Source: Pseudomonas sp. M47T1 | GTDB taxonomy: Bacteria > Pseudomonadota > Gammaproteobacteria > Pseudomonadales > Pseudomonadaceae | Assembly: GCF_000263855.1 (NCBI RefSeq) | Contig: NZ_AJWX01000022.1 | Coordinates: forward strand, 48,469 to 112,468 | Reading direction: 5' to 3' | Length of the DNA stretch: 64,000 nucleotides | Shown here: piece after piece, positions 19,174 to 27,503 of the stretch | Layout: each line of letters begins with the position of its first letter | Position numbering within the stretch: position 1 is the stretch's first letter | Notes under the pieces: model-generated | What the model saw: the letters and a program-made list of their open reading frames with translations, nothing else | Told to the model about the DNA's origin: nothing | The model's database searches: none | Program-made: the position numbers and the translations under genes

Positions 19174-19785
19174 ATGCCCTTGCTACGTAGAGGCTTCACG
19201 CAACTCGCCGCACTGGCCCTGCTGGGCGGCGCCAAGGCCTGGGCGGCCGAGCGCGCGCCGGTGCAAAGCCTGCAACTGCAACGCAACGACTGGGTGCCCA
19301 ACAACCCGCGGCTGCCGGTGTTGATCTACCCCCAGGCCATTGCCTTGCAAGGCAGCGACCCGGCGGCGCTGTTCGAACGCACCTTCGCCAGCCACGGCTG
19401 GCCACCCCAATGGCGCTATGGGGTATTCAATTACCACCATTACCACACCGAAGGCCACGAAGTGCTGGGCGTCGCCAGCGGCCAGGCGCAACTGATGCTG
19501 GGCGGGCCCAACGGTCACGTGGTGAAGGTCTGCGCCGGTGATGTGCTGTTGCTGCCGGCCGGTACCGGGCATTGCAACCTGGGCTCCAGCGACGACTTCC
19601 TGGTGGTGGGCGCCTACCCGCCGGGGCAGCATGCCGACATCTGCCGCGAAGCGCCGACGGCGGCGCAGCAGGCACGCATTGATACGTTGCCGTTTCCCGA
19701 CCTGGACCCGGTGCAGGGCTCCTGCACCCCGGGCCCATGCCCCTCCGAGGTTTCCTCGCCCAACGGGCTCAAACGCAATTCGTAG
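19174..19785 (+). CDS. Exported cupin-domain protein
   Basis: 203-residue single-domain cupin. The start is set at the ATG at 19174, since GGAGG lies 5 bases upstream. The N-terminus LLRRGFTQLAALALLGGAKAWA looks like a Tat signal (twin Arg, then a weak hydrophobic stretch). Metal ligands of the cupin motif are visible in YHHYHTEGHEVLG (His-x-His...Glu) near residue 90-100 and in GTGHCNLG near 130. It may be an isomerase or dioxygenase-type metalloprotein in the periplasm; the substrate is unknown. The PtxS-type operator in front suggests induction with 2-ketogluconate metabolism. Confidence 0.8.
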   Translation: MPLLRRGFTQLAALALLGGAKAWAAERAPVQSLQLQRNDWVPNNPRLPVLIYPQAIALQGSDPAALFERTFASHGWPPQWRYGVFNYHHYHTEGHEVLGVASGQAQLMLGGPNGHVVKVCAGDVLLLPAGTGHCNLGSSDDFLVVGAYPPGQHADICREAPTAAQQARIDTLPFPDLDPVQGSCTPGPCPSEVSSPNGLKRNS

Positions 19786-19796
19786 CATTGGGCAAG

Positions 19797-19889
19797 GCTT
19801 GCGGCACGCAGGCCAAGCGCTTTGGCGGCGGTGTCGAAGACGGCGATATTGCTGGCATGGGCGTGCAGGCAGGCAACGGTGTGGGTCAT
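19797..19889 (-). pseudogene. 5' remnant of an Asp/Glu racemase-like gene
   Basis: The minus strand starts with MTHTVACLHAHASNIAVFDT and continues for about 30 residues, resembling the N-terminus of Pseudomonas Asp/Glu racemase-family proteins. The frame then runs straight into the antisense of the cupin C-terminus and loses the family sequence. It is judged a truncated gene left after a deletion that joined it to the cupin gene end. Confidence 0.45.
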
Positions 19890-19972
19890 GGTGGTTCGCT
19901 GAGGGTGACGTGGTTTCACGATAGCGCCAAAGATCGACGCAGCCTTCGCCAGCTACACGCCTTTGCCATCAC

Positions 19973-20713
19973 CTATTGCAGCGCTGCCTTGGACGCAAAC
20001 ACCCCGCTCAGCACAAACGAATATCGCTCCGGCCGGATGTGGAACGTGGTGCGGTCACAGCATTGGTCATTGGCGAACCACGACGTACGTTCCATCACCA
20101 GCAGCGCCGCGCCACGCTTGACCCCCAGGGCGGTAGCCAGCGCCTTGTCGGCTTCCTGGGCGCGGATCGCCATGTCCGCCCGTGCCACGGGGCTGCCAGT
20201 CACGCGTTCCAGTACCCAATAGATGGGCTGCTGCTCGACTTCTTCCCACACCACGCTGGCCAGTTGCGCCGGCAGGTAGCTGCGGCCCAGCGCAATGGGC
20301 TCGCCATCCACGTAGTGCAGACGCTCCACGCACAGGCATAGCTCGGCGCCGTCGAACAGCGCGCGCAGGCCTTCCGGAGTGGGCTGCAGGTGCTGGCCGA
20401 TGACGCGCATGGTTGGCTTCAGGCCCTGCAGCAACAGCGCTTCGTGAAAGCTGCGCAGGGCGTCCAGGCCATGGCGCACCTGCTTGGCGGCGGCGAAGGT
20501 GCCCTTGCCCTGTTTGCGCTCGACCACGCCGTCATCACTGAGCTTGCCCACGGCCAGGCGCACGGTGACGCGGCTCACGCCAAAACGCTGGCCCAGCTCG
20601 GCTTCGGACGGCAGTTTGCCGCTGGGCTCGAAGGCGCCGCGCTGGATTTCCTCCAGCAACTGCTGGGCGATCTGCTCGTAGAGCGAGGTGGTGCTGTCAC
20701 GAAGGATGGACAC
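19973..20713 (-). CDS. GntR-family transcriptional regulator (HutC subfamily, UTRA domain)
   Basis: 246-residue repressor-type regulator. A winged helix-turn-helix covers about residues 8-75 (LPSEAELGQRFGVSRVTVRLAVGKL), followed by a UTRA ligand domain from about 95 to the end (GRSYLPAQLASVVWEE; ALLVMERTSWF). It is divergent from the ABC transporter/PHP hydrolase operon, with overlapping palindromes in the 108-base gap, so it very likely controls that operon and itself. The inducer should be a substrate of the transporter or a product of the hydrolase. Confidence 0.9.
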   Translation of the reverse strand: MSILRDSTTSLYEQIAQQLLEEIQRGAFEPSGKLPSEAELGQRFGVSRVTVRLAVGKLSDDGVVERKQGKGTFAAAKQVRHGLDALRSFHEALLLQGLKPTMRVIGQHLQPTPEGLRALFDGAELCLCVERLHYVDGEPIALGRSYLPAQLASVVWEEVEQQPIYWVLERVTGSPVARADMAIRAQEADKALATALGVKRGAALLVMERTSWFANDQCCDRTTFHIRPERYSFVLSGVFASKAALQ

Positions 20714-20765
20714 GGGCGGCTTCCGTTACTTCTAAGGTTATGAAAATACAATCTTGGTCTAACTT

Positions 20766-20781
20766 GTATTAATACGTATTA
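20766..20781. promoter_or_regulatory. Candidate GntR operator between divergent genes
   Basis: GTATTAATAC (20766-20775) and TAATACGTATTA (20770-20781) are two overlapping perfect palindromes in the gap between the GntR gene and the ATPase gene. Repeated GTAT/ATAC half-sites are the kind bound by HutC-subfamily regulators. Confidence 0.6.
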
Positions 20782-20821
20782 TGTCAGGCAATCCATTGTA
20801 AACCACCTGACTGCGCTTGCC

Positions 20822-21661
20822 ATGCCCCTGACTCCCTTTGTTTCAACCCCCGGCGCCAACGCCTTGAGCGTGGACGCCATCCGCTTCAGCTACGCCAATG
20901 GCCATAAGGTGTTCGATCACTTCAGCCTGAAGGCGCGGCCAGGTGAGTTCGTTGCCATCCTGGGGCCTTCGGGGTGTGGCAAGACCACGCTGCTCAACCT
21001 GCTGGCGGGCTTTCAGGCACCGGGGGCGGGGCAGATTCTCATCAACGGCAAGCCGGTGAGCCCGGAACTGCCCGAGCTAGGTTATGTGTTCCAGGCGCCG
21101 CAACTGTTTCCCTGGCTCACCGCCCTTGAAAACGTTCGCTTCGGCCTGCGCATGGCCGGGCAGGGCAGTGAGGCCCAACAGCGCGAAAAGGCGCTGGATT
21201 ACCTGCGCCTGGTGGGGCTGGAGCCCGCCGCCCAACGCCTGGCCCATCAGCTGTCCGGCGGTATGCAGCAACGTGTGTCGCTGGCGCGCACCCTGGCACT
21301 GGAGCCAGGCGTGCTGTTGATGGACGAACCCTTCGCAGCGCTTGACGCCATCAGCCGCAACACCATGAACGAAGAAACCCTGCGCCTGTGGGCCGAGCTT
21401 GGCCAGACCGTGTTGTTCATCACCCACGACATCGACGAAGCAGTGTTTCTGGCCGACCGGGTGATCGTGCTCAACATTGCCCCGGGCGGCATCCACAGCG
21501 AACTGGCCATCGACCTGCCGCGCCCGCGCAGCAACCTCGTCACCCGTCGTCTGCCGGCCTTTCTCGACTGCCGCAATGAGCTGATGGAGCGCATTTCCCA
21601 GGTCATGGCGCAATCGCCCGTTGCCATTCCCGCCCGTCCCTTGCCCGAGTTAACCGCATGA
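20822..21661 (+). CDS. ABC transporter ATP-binding protein (nitrate/sulfonate/taurine type)
   Basis: 279-residue SsuB/TauB-like ATPase. Walker A GPSGCGKT lies near 49-56, the Q-loop in VFQAPQLFPW, the signature LSGGMQQR near 143, Walker B LLMDEPF near 165 and the switch His in ITHDIDEA near 200. It forms an importer with the binding protein and permease that follow, each overlapping or a few bases apart. The substrate is not a simple sulfonate by default: no ssuD or tauD gene is adjacent, and the fourth gene is a PHP-type hydrolase. Confidence 0.9.
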   Translation: MPLTPFVSTPGANALSVDAIRFSYANGHKVFDHFSLKARPGEFVAILGPSGCGKTTLLNLLAGFQAPGAGQILINGKPVSPELPELGYVFQAPQLFPWLTALENVRFGLRMAGQGSEAQQREKALDYLRLVGLEPAAQRLAHQLSGGMQQRVSLARTLALEPGVLLMDEPFAALDAISRNTMNEETLRLWAELGQTVLFITHDIDEAVFLADRVIVLNIAPGGIHSELAIDLPRPRSNLVTRRLPAFLDCRNELMERISQVMAQSPVAIPARPLPELTA

Positions 21662-22650
21662 TCAGAACCGTTCTGCTGGCCGCTTCGCTGTCGGCCCTGA
21701 CCCTGGCCGCCAGCGCCTTCGCTGCCGATAAACCGCTGCGCATCGGCTACGTGTTCGCCATGGCCAACGCCCCGGCGCTGATCGCCGACAAGGAGGGCTT
21801 CTACAAGCAGGAAGGCCTGGACGTGGACCTCAAGGCCCTGGGCGACGGGCCGGTGATTCAGCAGGCGCTGGCCGCCGGCGAGCTGGACGTGGCCTACGTG
21901 GGCACGCCGCCGGTGTACCAGTGGTACTCGCGCGGCCTGAAAAGCACCATCCTGGCCAAGGTCAACTACGGCCAGGCGGCGGTGATGGTCAGCGACAAAA
22001 GCCCCATCACCACCCTGCAAGACCTCAAGGGCAAAAAGCTGGCCGGGGTGAAGAAGGGCAGTGGCATGGACGTGCTGCTGCGCGGCTACGTGCTCAAAGA
22101 CAAGGCCGGCCTCAACCCCGACCAGGACTTGAACATCATCGACATGCCACCGGGCAACATGAACGCCGCCCTTGAGCGTGGCATCGTCGACGCCGCCTTC
22201 TCCTGGGAGCCCTTCGTCAGCCAGGCCGAACTGCGCGGCACTGCGCGGGTGCTGTTCGACGTCAACCAGGCACTGCCGCAGTACCCCTGGTACGTGGTCA
22301 TCGCCTTGCCCAAGACGTTGCAGGAACGCCCCGATGACGTGGTCAAGCTGCTGCGCGCCCACCGCAAGGCCGTGGCCTTCCTCAACGAACACCCGGATGA
22401 AGCCAACCGCATCATCGCCGACGCCTTCCGCCTGGAGCCGGTGCAAGGCCCAGGCGGCACCACCATCAGCCCCGAACAGATCGTCGCCCGGGCCCGCACG
22501 CGTCTGGGATGGTCGGCTGAGTTGAAACCTGCGGACCTGGCATTCATCCAGCGCCTGATGAACGACTCCAAGGCCCTGGGTTTCATGGACGTCGACATGA
22601 GCCCGGCGCAGTTGGTGGACACCTCGTACCTGGAAAAAGCATCCCACTGA
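21658..22650 (+). CDS. ABC transporter substrate-binding protein (sulfonate/nitrate type)
   Basis: 330-residue SsuA-like protein. A signal peptide of about 23 residues (LLAASLSALTLAASAFA) precedes mature ADKPLRIGYVFAMANAPALI. Typical family features are visible, such as DGPVIQQALAAGELDVAYVG and YPWYVVIALPKTL. It begins with an ATGA overlap with the ATPase gene. It captures the substrate in the periplasm for the downstream permease; related proteins bind aliphatic sulfonates, taurine or other small anions. Confidence 0.9.
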   Translation: MIRTVLLAASLSALTLAASAFAADKPLRIGYVFAMANAPALIADKEGFYKQEGLDVDLKALGDGPVIQQALAAGELDVAYVGTPPVYQWYSRGLKSTILAKVNYGQAAVMVSDKSPITTLQDLKGKKLAGVKKGSGMDVLLRGYVLKDKAGLNPDQDLNIIDMPPGNMNAALERGIVDAAFSWEPFVSQAELRGTARVLFDVNQALPQYPWYVVIALPKTLQERPDDVVKLLRAHRKAVAFLNEHPDEANRIIADAFRLEPVQGPGGTTISPEQIVARARTRLGWSAELKPADLAFIQRLMNDSKALGFMDVDMSPAQLVDTSYLEKASH

Positions 22651-22657
22651 GCCGCCT

Positions 22658-23407
22658 ATGACCTTACCAAAACCAAATTGGGGCTGGGCCTCGCTACCGT
22701 TCCTGCTGCTGGTGTGGGTTGCCCTGGCCAGCCGTTTTCCCAGCTACGTGCTGCCCCAGCCCTGGGTGGTGGCCCATGAAGCGTTGCGCTGGCTGGCCGA
22801 CGGTTCACTGCTGGTGCAACTGCGCGCCAGCCTGCTGGAAGAGTTGGCCGGCTTCTGCGGCGCGGTGCTGGTGGCCGTACTGCTGGGCAGCGCGGGTGGC
22901 CTGTCGCGGCGCTTTCGCGATTTCATTTCGCCGCTCAACAGCCTGTTCATGGCCATCCCGCCGATCGCCTGGGCGCCGTTGATCCTGATCATCTTTGGCC
23001 TGGGGTTCTTCTCCATCGTACTGGTGATCTTCATCGCCGCCGTGTTCCCCATGGCGGTGACGCTGCAAGAAGGCGTGCAGAGCATTCGCGGTGGTGAAGT
23101 ACGCGCCGCCCGCACCCTGGGCGCCAACCGCTGGTAGTTGCTGGCCCATGTGTACCTGCCGGCCTCGCTGCCATTTCTCACCGCCGCGTTGCGCATCGGC
23201 TTCAGCCAAGGCTGGCGGGCGCTGGTGGCGGCGGAAATGATCGGCGCCTCCCAAGGCATCGGCTGGATGGTGTCCATGGGCGGGCAGATCGGCAACAGCA
23301 GCCAGGTGCTGCTGGGCATCGTGTTGATCGGCCTGCTGGCGTGGCTGATGGAAAGCCTGGTGTTCCGCCGCATCGAGCGTCATTACCAAGCCTGGCGCGT
23401 CAACTGA
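22658..23407 (+). pseudogene. ABC transporter permease (sulfonate type) interrupted by an in-frame TAG
   Basis: The reading frame of an SsuC-like permease (about 249 codons) has a TAG at 23135-23137 after TLGANRW, and continues without frame change into LLAHVYLPASLPFLTAAL to the stop at 23407. Homologues have Gln, Arg or similar in this place of the EAA loop, so a single CAG to TAG transition explains it. The two halves have normal codon use, which speaks for a recent change. Without suppression, the loop and the last membrane helices are lost and the importer is dead. A sequencing error is also possible. Confidence 0.8.
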
Positions 23408-23449
23408 CCGGCCAAGCGTTTCTCGACTTGCCCCCCCAAGAGGTGTCAC

Positions 23450-25825
23450 GTGAGCACTACTTTCGATCCGCGCGAAGCCGGTCACTATATTGCCCCGCAA
23501 GGCCTGTATGAGCGCAACAAGGCGCGGCCGTTCCTGGGCAGCATCAGCTGCGACCGTGACACCCTGGTGGCCGGGCAGTGGGACGAAATCACCCTGGTGT
23601 ACGAAGTGGGCGGCAGCGGCCTGGCCGACGGCGCCTGGTTGAAACTGGCGTTTAAGTTCTACTCCGACTGGGCGCTGTTCCAGACCTCGAGCCCGGCGGG
23701 CGCCAACTACGTCAGTGCCGAATACCAGGCCGGCGAATTGGTGCCGGGCCAAAGCCAGGCCACGGTGCAGCACCTCAAGGTGCGCTTCGACCAGAAAGGC
23801 CACGAGCGGCCGTTCCAGAAAGCCCTGATCATCGACGTCGTCGACGGCTACCTCAACCCTGGCGACCGCATCGTCATCCGCCTGGGCGACCGTCGTCAGG
23901 GTGGCGCGGGCACGCGGGTGCAGAGCTTCGTCGAAAAGGGCTTCCAAATGCGCCTGTTCATCGACCCGCTGGGCAGCTCGAAATTCGCCGAAGTGCCGGG
24001 CGATCTGTTGCTGGACATCGTGCCCGGGCCGGCCAGCCACCTGCAGGTTATCGCCCCGCGGCTGATCAGCGCCGGCGAGCCTTTCGATGTGCTGGTGCGG
24101 GCCGACGACGCCTGGGGCAACACCTGCCGGCAGCTGCCGCTGGCCGGTGTGTTGAGCCTGGTGGGGCCGCAGGGTGAAAGCCGCGAGCAGCCGTTCAGCC
24201 TGGCCGCCGAGGGCTGGGCGGTGGTGCGCCTGGCGGCCGTGCAGTTGCAACGCCTGGGCGAATGGCAACTGCGCGCGCGAGTCGATCATGCGGGCGTGGC
24301 GCCCAGCATCGCCTTCGTCACCGTGGACCCGGTCGGTGCCGGGCTGCGCCCGTTGTACGCCGACCTGCACGTGCATTCCGATGACACCGTGGGCACCAAC
24401 GACACGCTGTACAACCTCAGCTATGGCCGTGACGTCGCCGGCCTGGACGTGCTGGGCTACACCGCCAACGATTTCAACATCACCGAGCAACGCTGGGACC
24501 AGGCCGTGGCGCTGATCAGCGAACTCAACGAACCGGGCCGCTTTGTCTGCTACCCAGGCACCGAGTGGTGCGGCAACTCCTGCGCCGGTGGCGACCGCAA
24601 CGTGGTGTTCCTGCACGACCGCAAGCCCCAATTCCCATTCGACAACCAGGGCCGCCTGGTGCGCTCGTTCGAGTGGAACGAGTTCACCGCCGGCACCATC
24701 AAACCCGGCGCCTGGCCGGTGGACGAGTTGTACGCCGCTTACGCCAAAGACCCCGAAGGCCACCTGATGATGCCCCACGTGGGAGGCCGCCGATGCAACC
24801 TGGACTGGCACCACCCGGAGCTTGAACGGCTGATCGAAGTGGGCTCGGCCTGGGGCCAGTTCCACTGGGTGTACGCCGAAGCGCTGCAACGCGGTTACCG
24901 CGTGGGCGCCGCTGCCAACAGCGACGAGCACCAGGGGCGCTGCGGCGGTGGCGTGCCGGCCACGGCGGTGTTCGGCTCGCGCGGCGGCCTCACGGGCGTA
25001 CTGTCCAGCGGTTTCGACCGCGCCAGCGTCGGCAAGGCCCTGCGCGCCCGACGCACCTTTGCCACCACGGGTGAGCGTACCTTCGCCAGCCTGCGCCAGG
25101 GTGAGCACCAGATGGGCGAGGTGTTCAGCGCCCCTGCCAGCGCCATCCTCGACTACCGCCTGCTGGGCGACAGCGGCTGGGAGCAGGTCGACCTGTTCGA
25201 CGGCGAGCAGTTGATCTGGTCGCGCAACCTGCACCAGGAACTGGGGCTGTCCACCCAGCGCATCCGCCTGCGCCTGGGCGGCGCGCGCATCAAGGACCGC
25301 TACCGCGGTGCCTACTGGACCGGTGAAATCCAGATCACCGGCGCGGTCATCAAGGGCTTCACCACCCAGGGCCTGGACCACCCCGAACAGACGGTCTGGC
25401 GCCAGGACGCCACGCGGCTGGCGTTCCGCACCGACACCAATGGCGACACCGACAGCATCGAGCTGGAACTGTCGCAATTGGCGGGCGCGCGCATCCAGGT
25501 GCGCAGCCGCATCGACAATTACGTCAAGGTCGGTGATCCGTCGCAGCCGCAGGCGTTCGTGCATGCGCCGGGTGTCGACATTGACCTGAGCGGGGACAGC
25601 CTGCTGGCGCAAGGCGAGCACATCCAGCGCCTGCCGGGTGCCGAATTGCAGGTGTCACTGGAGCGCATGACCCAGGCGCCGCTGCCGCGCGAAATCCAAG
25701 GGCGCATCGCGTTGAGCGAGCTGGGCTTGGAGGCGGGGCGCGAGCATCCGTTGTTCGTCTGTGCGCGGCAGCGGGACCAGTCGCGGGTATGGACTTCGGC
25801 CTTGTTTGTTTCGGTGGTGGGGTGA
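23450..25825 (+). CDS. PHP-type metallohydrolase, DUF3604-like
   Basis: 791-residue cytoplasmic protein starting at a GTG with AGAGG upstream. Residues 1-300 look like beta-sandwich domains (KFYSDWALFQTSSPAGANYV; RVSFD-type strands). From about 303 a PHP/amidohydrolase-like domain begins: YADLHVHSDDTVGTND (His-x-His near 306), then MMPHVGGRR near 442 and AANSDEHQGR near 490, all plausible metal ligands. Related proteins are annotated DUF3604, function unknown. It is the last gene of the GntR-controlled ABC operon, so it probably opens or hydrolyses the imported compound. No signal peptide is present. Confidence 0.75.
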   Translation: MSTTFDPREAGHYIAPQGLYERNKARPFLGSISCDRDTLVAGQWDEITLVYEVGGSGLADGAWLKLAFKFYSDWALFQTSSPAGANYVSAEYQAGELVPGQSQATVQHLKVRFDQKGHERPFQKALIIDVVDGYLNPGDRIVIRLGDRRQGGAGTRVQSFVEKGFQMRLFIDPLGSSKFAEVPGDLLLDIVPGPASHLQVIAPRLISAGEPFDVLVRADDAWGNTCRQLPLAGVLSLVGPQGESREQPFSLAAEGWAVVRLAAVQLQRLGEWQLRARVDHAGVAPSIAFVTVDPVGAGLRPLYADLHVHSDDTVGTNDTLYNLSYGRDVAGLDVLGYTANDFNITEQRWDQAVALISELNEPGRFVCYPGTEWCGNSCAGGDRNVVFLHDRKPQFPFDNQGRLVRSFEWNEFTAGTIKPGAWPVDELYAAYAKDPEGHLMMPHVGGRRCNLDWHHPELERLIEVGSAWGQFHWVYAEALQRGYRVGAAANSDEHQGRCGGGVPATAVFGSRGGLTGVLSSGFDRASVGKALRARRTFATTGERTFASLRQGEHQMGEVFSAPASAILDYRLLGDSGWEQVDLFDGEQLIWSRNLHQELGLSTQRIRLRLGGARIKDRYRGAYWTGEIQITGAVIKGFTTQGLDHPEQTVWRQDATRLAFRTDTNGDTDSIELELSQLAGARIQVRSRIDNYVKVGDPSQPQAFVHAPGVDIDLSGDSLLAQGEHIQRLPGAELQVSLERMTQAPLPREIQGRIALSELGLEAGREHPLFVCARQRDQSRVWTSALFVSVVG

Positions 25826-25858
25826 TGAGGTCGTGGTTGTCGGTTGCATGAGGGCTGA

Positions 25859-25897
25859 CAGGTGCATGCCGATGTTTTTCGGGTGTTCATGCGATCG
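25859..25897 (+). repeat. 39-bp direct repeat, copy 1
   Basis: It starts CAGGTGCATGCCGATG and ends TGTTCATGCGATCG. Copy 2 lies at 30476-30514 with a single mismatch, in the same orientation. Both copies are followed by REP-type sequence. The two copies enclose the dehydrogenase genes at 26.1-30.0 kb. Confidence 0.8.
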
Positions 25898-26020
25898 AGC
25901 GGCGCTCGATCTTAAAACGCCCCTCCAACAAACACCGCAAACCTTTGCCGCTGCCGGCAGGCTGCGCAGATCGCATTATGGCCGCCAGGGGCTAGTCGAT
26001 GTTTTTCTAGCGGCCTTGAG

Positions 26021-26075
26021 ATCGAGCGCCGCCCGCGCGGCGCTTCGCGGGTAGAGCCCGCTCCCACGTTTGTTG
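26021..26075 (+). repeat. REP-type element
   Basis: ATCGAGCGCCGCCCGCGCGG, then CGCTTCGCGGGTAGAGCCCGCTCCCACGTTTG. The second half resembles the P. putida REP consensus (TTCGCGGGTAAACCCGCTCCCAC). Other copies lie at 30511, 30664, 35686 and 63726. Confidence 0.75.
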
Positions 26076-26136
26076 CACCGTGCCATGGCCTATGGGTTTT
26101 GGGTTGTCAGCCTTGTGTGTTTGGCACCAACGCCGC

Positions 26137-26158
26137 GTGGGGGCACCAAGGCCCCCAC
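26137..26158 (-). terminator. Hairpin after the cytochrome gene
   Basis: GTGGGGGC and GCCCCCAC form a perfect 8-bp stem with a 6-base loop, nine bases past the cytochrome c stop codon. No T-run follows on the minus strand, so it may act in mRNA stability rather than as a classical terminator. Confidence 0.45.
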
Positions 26159-26166
26159 ACGGGCGT

Positions 26167-27492
26167 TTAGTGCGAAGCCGCGCTGAACTGCCCCCGCACC
26201 TTGCGCACTTGATCGGCCGACACCGCCCCGGCACGGTTGGACCAACCGCCGCGCAGGAACGTCGCCAGCTCGGCCACCTCGCTATCATTCATGCGCCAGC
26301 CGAAGCCCGGCATCGGCAACACCGACGGCGCCTGCGCCGTCGAAGGCGTTTGCGCCCCCGTCAGTATCACCGCGATCAACGCCGTGGGATTCTGCGCATT
26401 GACGATCGAGGCACCATCCAGATGCGGGAACACCCGTGGCGCGCCCTGGCCGGTGACAAAGTGACAGGCCCCGCAGTTGTCCAGGTACAGACGCTGGCCC
26501 AGGGACAGGTCGGTGGCCGCGGTCAGTTGCCGGGTGGTGGCCGCGCTGCGCTCGGTGTCAGCGTGATAGGCCGGCTCACCGGTGGCGGGCAGCGATTGCA
26601 GGTAGGTCGCGATGGCCTGCAAGTCCTCGGGGGTCATGTGCGAGGTGCTGTTGGCGATCACGTCCTTCATCTCGCCGGCCACGGCAGCGGTGCGGTTGCG
26701 CCCGCCGGCCAGGTAGGCGACCAACTCGTCCTGGGACCAGTGTTTGACCCCACGCAGCGCTGGCACGGCCCAGCCATTGAGCTCGGTGCCGCTCAGGTAG
26801 CTGGCCGCGCTGTCGTCCAGGCCTTGCTCTTGCAGGGTCAGCGCCCGTGGTGTGTGGCACGAGCCGCAATGGCCCAGGCCCTGCACCAGATAGGCACCGC
26901 GGGCAATCACGGCATCGCGGCTGGCCACGGTGCTGTCGGCGTGTGGCGCGGGGGCGAACAGGCTGCGCCAGTACGCCAGGGGCCAGCGCATCGACAGTGG
27001 CCACGGGATGCCATTGGCCTGGTTGGCCTGCTGCACCGGTGCCACGCCCTTCATGAAGTAGGCATACAGCGCCTCGGTGTCTGCCGTGCTGACCTTGGCA
27101 TAGGAGGGGAAGGGCATGGCCGGGTACAGCGCGCTGCCGTCATGGCCGATGCCCCGGCGCACCGCACGCTCGAACTGGCCATAGCTCCAACCGCCAATGC
27201 CTGTGCCGGTATCGGGGGTGATGTTGGTGGAGTAAATGGTGCCGATCGGCGACTCAATCGCCAGCCCGCCCGCGAAGGCCTTGCCGCCATGGGCGGTGTG
27301 GCAGGCCACGCAATCGCCGACCCGTGCCAGGTATTCGCCTTGCTGGATCAGCGCGGGCGTCACGGCTTGCGACAGCGTTGCCGAAGCATCGCCTGCGCGG
27401 TTCAGCACCAGGCTCAACGCCCATGCCGCTGCGGCCAGAAGCACCAGTAGCGCCACTCCTTTCAACCACGGAAAACGACGTGTGTTGTTCAT
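26167..27492 (-). CDS. Triheme cytochrome c subunit of a membrane dehydrogenase (gluconate/alcohol dehydrogenase type)
   Basis: 441 residues. A membrane anchor or signal helix lies at about 10-30 (KGVALLVLLAAAAWAL), and three heme c motifs at 61-65 (CVACH), 209-213 (CGSCH) and 340-344 (CGACH). This is the layout of the GADH/ADH cytochrome subunit, which passes electrons from the flavoprotein to ubiquinone or the terminal oxidase. The ATG at 27492 is preferred (GAGG 9 bases upstream); an ATG at 27507 overlaps the GMC stop codon and is an alternative. It is the last gene of the dehydrogenase operon. Confidence 0.9.
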   Translation of the reverse strand: MNNTRRFPWLKGVALLVLLAAAAWALSLVLNRAGDASATLSQAVTPALIQQGEYLARVGDCVACHTAHGGKAFAGGLAIESPIGTIYSTNITPDTGTGIGGWSYGQFERAVRRGIGHDGSALYPAMPFPSYAKVSTADTEALYAYFMKGVAPVQQANQANGIPWPLSMRWPLAYWRSLFAPAPHADSTVASRDAVIARGAYLVQGLGHCGSCHTPRALTLQEQGLDDSAASYLSGTELNGWAVPALRGVKHWSQDELVAYLAGGRNRTAAVAGEMKDVIANSTSHMTPEDLQAIATYLQSLPATGEPAYHADTERSAATTRQLTAATDLSLGQRLYLDNCGACHFVTGQGAPRVFPHLDGASIVNAQNPTALIAVILTGAQTPSTAQAPSVLPMPGFGWRMNDSEVAELATFLRGGWSNRAGAVSADQVRKVRGQFSAASH

Positions 27493-27503
27493 GACCTCGT
27501 TCC

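Larger units (their letters stand above)
25826..26136. other. Intergenic region holding repeats
   Basis: About 310 bases with no gene. It contains one copy of a 39-bp repeat (25859-25897), a short palindrome GATCGAGCGGCGCTCGATC, and a REP-type unit at 26021-26075. The region separates two convergent units. Confidence 0.6.

Noticed and set aside
22805..25621. 938-residue minus-strand ORF opposite the permease and PHP hydrolase genes
   Set aside because: It spans two sense genes and their gap, has antisense composition and no ribosome site.
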